From assembly GCA_949286725.1 (NCBI GenBank), contig CASECZ010000001.1:186001-250000 (forward strand): 64,000 bases of DNA. Reading direction: 5' to 3'. Under the pieces are notes generated by a model. It was not told the origin of the DNA and made no database searches. It saw only the letters and a list, made by a program, of their open reading frames with translations. The number at the start of each line of letters is the position of its first letter. Position 1 is the stretch's first letter. Positions 58,593 through 64,000 of this stretch are shown here, piece by piece. The position numbers and the translations under genes were made by a program. The stretch comes from an uncultured Clostridia bacterium. Its GTDB lineage: Bacteria > Bacillota > Clostridia > Christensenellales > CAG-917.

Positions 58593-58619
58593 GATATTAT
58601 CACCGCAGGAGGGTTGATT

Positions 58620-59123
58620 ATGCAACTTACGTTAAACCAGAAACTTTTCTCCCTGACGGGAAAAACATCCGTCGTGGACGGCGCGGGAACGCAGGTGTAT
58701 TTCACCAAAGGGAAAATCTTCTCCTTCTTCCCCACCTACTACGTCTACGACCTCAACGAAAATCTCGTCATCGCACTGAAAAGACGTTATTTCCACCCGT
58801 TGGGCAAGTTCACCATACACGACGCCGCGGACGAACGTATCGGAGTTATGAAAGGCAGACTGCACTGGCCGCTTACCCGCCGTTTCAGAATGAGCACCCC
58901 TTACGGCAACTACTACGTCGTGGAAGGGAAATGGAATTCGAAAGCATATCTGTGCAACGAAGGCAGCTGGAAGTTCGACAAAAAGAACCCCGTTCTGCGT
59001 ATGCACAAAAACTTCTTCCACATCCGCGACAGGTTCTTCGTCGACTTCGACGAAACGAGAATGCACCCCATTGTCGCCACGCTGATAGGTCTTTGCAACG
59101 ATATGATTTTCCACAACGGCTGA
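58620..59123 (+). CDS. LURP-one-related (LOR) family protein, YxjI-like
   Basis: 167 residues. Tubby-like beta barrel around a central helix: LTLNQKLFSLTGKTSVVD at the start, VYFTKGKIFSF, ALKRRYFHPLGKFTIHD and GNYYVVEG follow the LOR pattern. Bacterial members such as YxjI have no settled function; the fold suggests binding of a lipid or membrane. ATG at 58620 after AGGAGGG. Monocistronic. Confidence 0.85.
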   Translation: MQLTLNQKLFSLTGKTSVVDGAGTQVYFTKGKIFSFFPTYYVYDLNENLVIALKRRYFHPLGKFTIHDAADERIGVMKGRLHWPLTRRFRMSTPYGNYYVVEGKWNSKAYLCNEGSWKFDKKNPVLRMHKNFFHIRDRFFVDFDETRMHPIVATLIGLCNDMIFHNG

Positions 59124-59142
59124 TAACCTTTACGACAAAACG

Positions 59143-59172
59143 AAACCGCCCCAAAAACGGGGGCGGTTTTTG
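59143..59172. terminator. Terminator after the LURP-one-like gene
   Basis: AAACCGCCC pairs with GGGCGGTTT, followed by Ts on the + strand. Confidence 0.88.
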
Positions 59173-59272
59173 TTTGAGTCGGCTGTTTCTTTCGGGTTAT
59201 CGGCATTTTGCCATTTCCCGCCCGTAGGCGTCGGTGCATGCGTTCGGGATTCGTGTCGTCTTCCATTTGCGG

Positions 59273-60121
59273 TCAGACAAGGCGTATCCTCTGTCTGCCG
59301 TTGCGTTCTTCGAGTTCGGCAAGCAGATCGCACACGCGTTTGCCGTACAACGGATGCACTGCGTAAGGCGCAATCTCCGCAAGCGGGCGCAAAACGAAAT
59401 CGCGGTTCTGCATATCGGGATGCGGCAGAACGAGGTCGCCCTCCTGCCGCACTTCGTCGTCGAAAAACACGATGTCCAGGTCGAGAGTGCGGTCGCCCCA
59501 CCTCTTCTTTCGCACCCGTCCGCACTCATTTTCTATGCGGTGCAAAAGCGCAAGCAGGCTGTCCGCGGTGTGCAGGGTTTCAACCCGCAAAGCGGAATTG
59601 AGAAATTCGTTTTCGGCGACGCCGCCGTAGGGTGCGGTCGCCAAGCGCGTGCTCTCCGTGACGGAAAGGACGAGAGGGTCTGCGCGCAACATATCGACGG
59701 CACGCATCATCGCGGCGTCCCTGTCGCCGAGGCTCGACCCCATGGAAAGATAGGCGACGCTCCGCTTGACGCGGGCGGTGACGCCCACCCAGTCGAAGAC
59801 GCCTTTCATCGGCGCGTCGGGCTTTTTGACGGTGACTTCCACGCTGTCGGCGGAAGGATATTCGAGCATAATCCTGCGCGCCGTAACCGTTGCGAGATGT
59901 TCCAGCAGATTTTTGCCTTCCTGTCCGAAAACGGACTTTATCAGCTTGCATACGGCAGAATAACTTATCGTTCTGCCGATATCGTCGGAATTTGCCGCCT
60001 CGGTTATATCACATTGCAAAGCCACGCTCACCCAAAATCTCTGCGGGGTCGTCTTCTCTTCGGGGTTGACGCCGTGACACACGACGATTTCGTAATTTTC
60101 AACGAGTATGCTTCCTTTCAT
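59273..60121 (-). CDS. folK: Bifunctional dihydroneopterin aldolase / HPPK
   Basis: 282 residues: an N-terminal FolB domain (about 1-120) with EIVVCHGVNPEEK and ISYSAVCKLI, and a C-terminal FolK domain (about 122-282) with YLSMGSSLGDRDA, NEFLNSALRVET, GRVRKKRWGDRTLDLDIVFFDD and LPHPDMQNRDFVL. It makes 6-hydroxymethyl-dihydropterin and pyrophosphorylates it for FolP. The fusion lacks a long linker. GGAGGAAGCG precedes the ATG. Last gene of the folate operon, 13 bases after folP. Confidence 0.95.
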   Translation of the reverse strand: MKGSILVENYEIVVCHGVNPEEKTTPQRFWVSVALQCDITEAANSDDIGRTISYSAVCKLIKSVFGQEGKNLLEHLATVTARRIMLEYPSADSVEVTVKKPDAPMKGVFDWVGVTARVKRSVAYLSMGSSLGDRDAAMMRAVDMLRADPLVLSVTESTRLATAPYGGVAENEFLNSALRVETLHTADSLLALLHRIENECGRVRKKRWGDRTLDLDIVFFDDEVRQEGDLVLPHPDMQNRDFVLRPLAEIAPYAVHPLYGKRVCDLLAELEERNGRQRIRLV

Positions 60122-60134
60122 CGCTTCCTCCGTG

Positions 60135-60932
60135 TCATTTCGTCGCGGCGGGCAAGTCCCTGACCGAGGAGATGACAGCCAGGTTTTCCCTGACGTCGTG
60201 CACCCTCACGAACAGTATTCCTTCCCTTGCGGCGAACGCACTCGTTTCCATAGTGGCGGTAAGTCGTGTTTCGGGTTGACCGCCGAACATCGACTTGCGC
60301 GAAGTCCCGAGCAAAAGCGGATAGCCGAGCATGGAAAGTTCGCGATAGCGGTCCAGCAGTTCCCAGTCCTCGGCGTTGGAACGGTTGAAGCCTATGCCGC
60401 CGTCCAGAATTATGCCGTCGGCGCGAACGCCCGCGCGCAACGCTTTGTCGACCGCGGCGGAAAGCCCCGCCAGTTTGTCCGCCATAAGGTCGTCGAGCCC
60501 TCCGCAACGCCTGTTGTGCATTATGCACACCGCGGCGCCGTAACGCGCCACGGTCTCCGCCATGCCGTCCGCGGCAAGACAGTTGACGTCGTTTATCATA
60601 TCCGCGCCCGCTTCGAGCACGGCTTCCGCCACTTCGGGATAATAAGTGTCGACGGAAATCGGGCAATCGGTGGCGGCACGCACGCTCTCCACCACGGGAA
60701 GCACGCGCGACAGTTCTTCGAGCACGCTCACCTGCCCGCCGTTCGGGCGCGTGGACTGCCCGCCTATATCGATTATTTCCGCACCCTGTGCGACTGCTTC
60801 GAGCGCGCGTCGCACGCAATCGTCGCCGACTCTGCTGAACGGGTAAAAGGAGTCGGGCGTTGCGTTGAGAATCGCCATTACGTGCGTGCCCGTCGAAAAC
60901 TCTCTGTCGCGCACTCTGAAAACGCCGCTCAT
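60135..60932 (-). CDS. folP: Dihydropteroate synthase
   Basis: 265 residues. Joins p-aminobenzoate and dihydropterin pyrophosphate; the target of sulfonamides. Signature segments: [46 protein letters not shown] and [11 protein letters not shown]. Starts in an ATGA overlap with folE; GGGAGGCG upstream. FolP TIM barrel intact. Confidence 0.97.
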   Translation of the reverse strand: MSGVFRVRDREFSTGTHVMAILNATPDSFYPFSRVGDDCVRRALEAVAQGAEIIDIGGQSTRPNGGQVSVLEELSRVLPVVESVRAATDCPISVDTYYPEVAEAVLEAGADMINDVNCLAADGMAETVARYGAAVCIMHNRRCGGLDDLMADKLAGLSAAVDKALRAGVRADGIILDGGIGFNRSNAEDWELLDRYRELSMLGYPLLLGTSRKSMFGGQPETRLTATMETSAFAAREGILFVRVHDVRENLAVISSVRDLPAATK

Positions 60933-61534
60933 CGTTCGCCTCCCGCAAGCGTGAGCAACATATTGACTGTTGCGGCGTCGACGTCACCACGCACGGCGTA
61001 ACTCAACGTCTTGCAACCCGCTTTCTTGACCCCGCGTGCCGTCATACAGGTGTGCTCCGCCTCGACGACGACCACCACGCCTTTGGGCGACAGGTTGTCG
61101 AACACGGCGTCGGCAATCTGCGCATTCATTCTCTCCTGCAACTGCAAACGCGCGGCGTAGACGTCGACAACGCGCGCCAGTTTGGAAAGACCGACCACCT
61201 TGCCGTCGGGAATATACGCAATGTGCACCTTGCCGAAAAACGGCATGAGGTGATGTTCGCAAGTGGAAGAAAACGCGATGTCGCGTTCCACGACCAACCC
61301 GCTTCCGCTCTCGGCAAACGTTCTGGAAAGATGTTCCGACGCGTCGGCGGCGTACCCCGCGGTAAGTTCTTTCAGCATACGCGCCACCCTCGACGGCGTT
61401 TCGCGCAATCCTTCGCGGCCGACGTCCTCGCCGATTGCCGCAAGTATCTCGCACACTGCGCGTTCAATCCTCTCCGCGTCCACTTCGCGGACTTTTGCGT
61501 CCGTGTTTTCGGAAATGTTCTTTTCTTCGTCCAT
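60929..61534 (-). CDS. folE: GTP cyclohydrolase I (FolE, type IA)
   Basis: 201 residues. First step of pterin synthesis: GTP to 7,8-dihydroneopterin triphosphate. Zinc-binding Cys and His in [10 protein letters not shown] and [27 protein letters not shown] and [13 protein letters not shown] are also characteristic. Decameric enzyme in the cytoplasm. ATG at 61534 preferred to an upstream GTG because GAGGTG lies in front of it. 96 bases after folC. Confidence 0.97.
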   Translation of the reverse strand: MDEEKNISENTDAKVREVDAERIERAVCEILAAIGEDVGREGLRETPSRVARMLKELTAGYAADASEHLSRTFAESGSGLVVERDIAFSSTCEHHLMPFFGKVHIAYIPDGKVVGLSKLARVVDVYAARLQLQERMNAQIADAVFDNLSPKGVVVVVEAEHTCMTARGVKKAGCKTLSYAVRGDVDAATVNMLLTLAGGER

Positions 61535-61630
61535 ATTCACCTCGTCCGCCCGTCGGCGGCATATCCGACCGTTGCGACTTTCCGCCGCTCAGTATTGTTT
61601 GTTTCGGTTGAATTTTCTATCACCGTATTC

Positions 61631-63001
61631 TCATTTATCCGTCAGAGAGGAAAAGAGCGTGAGCGACCCGAACACGACCGTGCAATCGCACCCACCCGCA
61701 AGCGACCTCTCGACCGCGCTCTTCACGCCCCCGACCGCAGTCACGTCCGCGCAGGAGCGGACGGCTTTCACGGTGTCGGCAAGCGCGTTGCAATCCAGCG
61801 CGCGCGGCGAAACGGGCGTCACGGTGTATATCTCGTCAAACAGCGGCGCAAGCGTCTTTGCAACCGTTTTGTAGTCCTTGTCGGCAAGCACGCCGAACAC
61901 GGCCGAACGGTTCTTTCCGTCCGTGTAATCAATAAGTGCTTCGCGCAACGAACAGGCACCGTGCGGATTGTGTGCTCCGTCCAAAATCAGGGCTTTACCG
62001 TGCGGAATTGACACTTTATACGGCATTTTTGCATTGTCCGCTTCCGTAAGCATTTCGAAACGGACGCGCCATACGGCGTCTTTCAACCCTTTTGAAAGGG
62101 CGTCGTCCGATATCTTCCAGCCCTTCTCGCGCAAGGCTTTCACCGCCTCGATTGCAAGTGCGGCGTTGACCGTCTGGTGCCGCCCTTTCAAGCGCGCGAA
62201 ATACCGTTTGCCCTCGTATACGAAGTGCTGCCCGTCACCCGCGACCGTTACGTCGCTCACCTCTCCCGTCACTCGCGCGCCCGCTCTTGCAAGCACTTCC
62301 GCGGCGCCTTCTTCCTGCGGACAGGTTACGGCGAGGTCACGGATTATCGCGGCTTTTTCCTCGGCTATTTCGGCAATAGTGTCGCCGAGTAACGCACAGT
62401 GGTCAAGTCCTATGGGAGTTATGACGGCAAGTTCCTTATCGCACACGGCGTTGGTTGCGTCCCATCTGCCGCCCAGTCCCGTTTCCAGTACGCACACGTC
62501 GCACCCCTTGTCGAAAAAGGCGACCAACGCGACTGCGGTTTCGATTTCGAACGCGGTCGGACAAAAGTCCGTCGTGTTGTCGTGGGGCGAATAGGGCGCG
62601 GGCGAAAGCGTGCGGGTGCAGTTCTTCTGCGTGCCGTCGTCTTCGCTATGCGCGGTTGCCGCGCGGCGAGCGCGTTCGCGCTCTATCGCGTCGCGGACTT
62701 CGGTCATATACTTTGCCACGTCATCGTCGCAAAGAGGCTCCCCGTTCAGAAGGAAACGCTCGTTGTAGCAAAGCACGGAAGGCGAATTGTACGTGCCCGT
62801 CCTGTATCCTGCCGCGCGGAATACGGCGGTGAGCATTGCGCACACTGAGCCTTTGCCGTTGGTGCCCGCAACGTGCACGAATTTGAGTTTTCGGTCGGGA
62901 TTGCCGAGCAACGCCAAAAGTTCGCGCATACGTTCGATGCCGTAATCGGACCCTGCGCGTTCGATGCCTCGGATATAATCCAATGCTTCTCGGTAAAACA
63001 A
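61631..63001 (-). CDS. folC: Folylpolyglutamate synthase / dihydrofolate synthase
   Basis: 456 residues. Adds glutamate to dihydropteroate and folates. P-loop GTNGKGSVC, LETGLGGRWDATNA, and LDGAHNPHGACSL are the ligase hallmarks; a 40-residue insert (RARRAATAHSEDDGTQKN) near residue 140 is unusual. No ATG fits; the TTG at 63001 follows GGGAGG at six bases and gives the expected LFYREALDYI start, while longer upstream readings would run through the riboswitch. Heads folC-folE-folP-folBK. Confidence 0.95.
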   Translation of the reverse strand: MFYREALDYIRGIERAGSDYGIERMRELLALLGNPDRKLKFVHVAGTNGKGSVCAMLTAVFRAAGYRTGTYNSPSVLCYNERFLLNGEPLCDDDVAKYMTEVRDAIERERARRAATAHSEDDGTQKNCTRTLSPAPYSPHDNTTDFCPTAFEIETAVALVAFFDKGCDVCVLETGLGGRWDATNAVCDKELAVITPIGLDHCALLGDTIAEIAEEKAAIIRDLAVTCPQEEGAAEVLARAGARVTGEVSDVTVAGDGQHFVYEGKRYFARLKGRHQTVNAALAIEAVKALREKGWKISDDALSKGLKDAVWRVRFEMLTEADNAKMPYKVSIPHGKALILDGAHNPHGACSLREALIDYTDGKNRSAVFGVLADKDYKTVAKTLAPLFDEIYTVTPVSPRALDCNALADTVKAVRSCADVTAVGGVKSAVERSLAGGCDCTVVFGSLTLFSSLTDK

Positions 63002-63031
63002 AAAGCACCTCCCTAGAAGCACTTCTCGCAA

Positions 63032-63134
63032 ATGAAGCGGGAGTGAAAAATGCACCGCAAACCCGAAGGTTTTTCGTCCGTGAGCACCCCCCGTCTCATC
63101 GGCACTTAACGCGCAAGTTTCTACTACTTCCAAG
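63032..63134 (-). promoter_or_regulatory. Tetrahydrofolate (THF) riboswitch
   Basis: On the - strand: GGAAGTAGTAG, then the conserved GCGTTAAGTG, a CCGATGAG/CTCACGG stem, ACGAA, an AAACC/GGTTT hairpin with a TTCG loop, GCGGTG and finally a CTCCCGCTTC closing strand, in the order and spacing of the folT-type THF riboswitch. It lies between the promoter and the folC start. CACTCCC at 63039-63045 can pair with the GGGAGGTG binding site at 63006-63013, which suggests control of translation. Confidence 0.88.
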
Positions 63135-63158
63135 TAATATGGGGTAAACTGTAAATCG

Positions 63159-63187
63159 ATTGTACCACCGCGCGGCGGGAAAAGCAA
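63159..63187 (-). promoter_or_regulatory. Promoter of the folate operon
   Basis: On the - strand TTGCTT, 17 bases, TACAAT; it places the transcription start about 20 bases upstream of the riboswitch. Confidence 0.7.
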
Positions 63188-63450
63188 CCGTATTGCGCAC
63201 ATTGCTTTCAAGTGCCGCTCTCGATACACACGCCGAAACAGACGCGAGAAGCAACGCGGGAAACGGTGTGAAGAACGATGTGAAAAAGACGCGTGAAAAT
63301 GCGTCGGAACGGTTGCGTCAAACTGTGCCGAAAACGGCGTGAAAGTCCGTCCGACCGCATCGACAAGGCAGTCAAAGGGGGCGTTTTCCGCGCAAAACCG
63401 CGCGTAAACATCGACGTTTTGAGGGGTGCGAGTCAAATTCCGTATTGATT
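63188..63450. other. Intergenic stretch between the folate operon and the right-hand gene
   Basis: About 260 bases without a supported gene or RNA. Confidence 0.45.
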
Positions 63451-63539
63451 ATCCGTCGATTTTGTATTATTATAATTTTATTAAAGACTTTCGGGGGATT
63501 CCCTGCCGTCCGAGAGGGGACGGAATTTAAGGAGTGTAT

Positions 63540-64000
63540 ATGTCTTTCAATCTTCTCAGCGCATTTGTGGGGTTCAATCCCAACAACGGGCTGATGTACG
63601 GGCTTTTCGGGGCGGTCATTGTGTTTATCGTCGCGATGAGCGCATATTACATCATCGTTTCGGTGCGCCGCGCAAAAGTCATCGGAATGGATATGGGCAA
63701 AATAAAGAAAGTCGTCACCACCTCGGTGACGTTTTCCATTCTGCCCGCAATCGGCATCGGCGTAGGCGTCGTCACATTGATAGGCTCGCTCGGCATCGCA
63801 TTGCCCGCAATCCGACTTTCCGTCATCGGCTCTTTGCAATACGAGTCAATGATGGCGGACGGAGCCGCGTCCGCGCTTGCCGGCGATATGGAAACTTTTA
63901 TCGCGGGCAGTATTTCCGCAAAGGACTTCGTCACAATCGCAACGGTTATGACCATACCCATTATCACGGGACCTCTGCTCGTACTGCTCGGCTACAAGAA
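63540..64000 (+). CDS. DUF5058-type membrane protein (3' end cut by window edge)
   Basis: 153 residues visible and the frame is open at the right edge. At least three membrane helices; MSFNLLSAFVGFNPNNG start, SVTFSILPAIGIGVGVV, and RLSVIGSLQYESMMAD match the DUF5058 family as I remember it, which is of unknown function and possibly a transporter. AAGGAG precedes the ATG. A TTGATT-17-TATTAT promoter and a CCGTCC/GGACGG leader hairpin lie upstream. Confidence 0.75.
   Translation, partial: MSFNLLSAFVGFNPNNGLMYGLFGAVIVFIVAMSAYYIIVSVRRAKVIGMDMGKIKKVVTTSVTFSILPAIGIGVGVVTLIGSLGIALPAIRLSVIGSLQYESMMADGAASALAGDMETFIAGSISAKDFVTIATVMTIPIITGPLLVLLGYK

Noticed and set aside
63250-63310. Irregular GTGAA repetition
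   Set aside because: Spacing of 12-13 bases is not constant and the copies diverge; likely chance in purine-rich sequence.

Overview
The window is a dense, GC-rich chromosomal segment of a Bacillota (Firmicutes) genome, most likely an uncultured, probably host-associated clostridial bacterium. The basis is the gene content and gene orders: dnaX-ybaB-recR, dnaG-rpoD-trmK-nif3, infC-rpmI-rplT, AddAB, DivIVA, DegV/FakB, a CIRCE-controlled groESL, a dikinase PpdK, and strong AGGAGG ribosome binding sites. No species assignment is possible from sequence alone. I saw no rRNA, tRNA, CRISPR array, prophage or intact insertion sequence. Both ends cut a gene: murG on the left and a DUF5058-type membrane protein on the right.

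Layout. 1-2.7 kb: 3' end of murG, an anchored surface protein and a small membrane protein. 2.8-5.7 kb (-): degV, apbE and two genes resembling EetA and EetB of the Listeria flavin-based extracellular electron transfer locus. 5.8-9.4 kb: an orphan Mrr-type nuclease, a membrane-anchored serine protease, a 44-residue membrane protein and a cysteine desulfurase. 9.4-16.6 kb (-): a trmH-yebC-proA-nifS operon, the rplT-rpmI-infC translation operon with an attenuator leader, a membrane protein and thrS. 16.8-24.9 kb (-): the macromolecular synthesis operon dnaG-rpoD-trmK-nif3-zinc ribbon, followed by lacZ. 25-28 kb: ppdK, with its 3' end and terminator triplicated in tandem. 28.4-31.3 kb: corA and an acidic membrane protein. 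31.5-38.1 kb (-): addB-addA. 38.4-46.5 kb: a lipoprotein, divIVA, pncB-lgt-galK divergent from galT, and recR. 46.5-50.3 kb (-): ybaB, dnaX, a SPOR-like protein and dCMP deaminase, with an operator-rich intergenic region. 50.6-52.6 kb: groS-groL. 53-58.4 kb: a polyamine transport operon (XRE-cupin regulator, potABCD). 58.6-59.1 kb: a LURP-one-like protein. 59.3-63.2 kb (-): folC-folE-folP-folBK behind a predicted tetrahydrofolate riboswitch.

How the genes work together. LacZ, GalK and GalT give lactose and galactose use and PpdK works at the pyruvate/PEP node. PotABCD imports polyamines under a self-encoded regulator. The fol operon makes folate under feedback from its own product. ApbE with the EetA/EetB-like proteins suggests extracytosolic flavin chemistry, although no flavinylated acceptor or NADH dehydrogenase is encoded nearby.

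The most notable signals are: (1) the THF riboswitch; (2) at least four genes, including dnaX and addB, whose promoter -10 box lies 6-9 bases before the start codon and which lack a Shine-Dalgarno sequence, predicting leaderless mRNAs; (3) the three tandem ppdK-tail repeats; (4) a cluster of ACACG-N3-CGTGT palindromes next to a promoter that leads to a 30-codon gene; (5) helically phased CTAAAC half-sites before the polyamine operon; (6) an oversized PotD carrying both a lipobox and a C-terminal membrane helix. All calls rest on reading the sequence; no database search was run.
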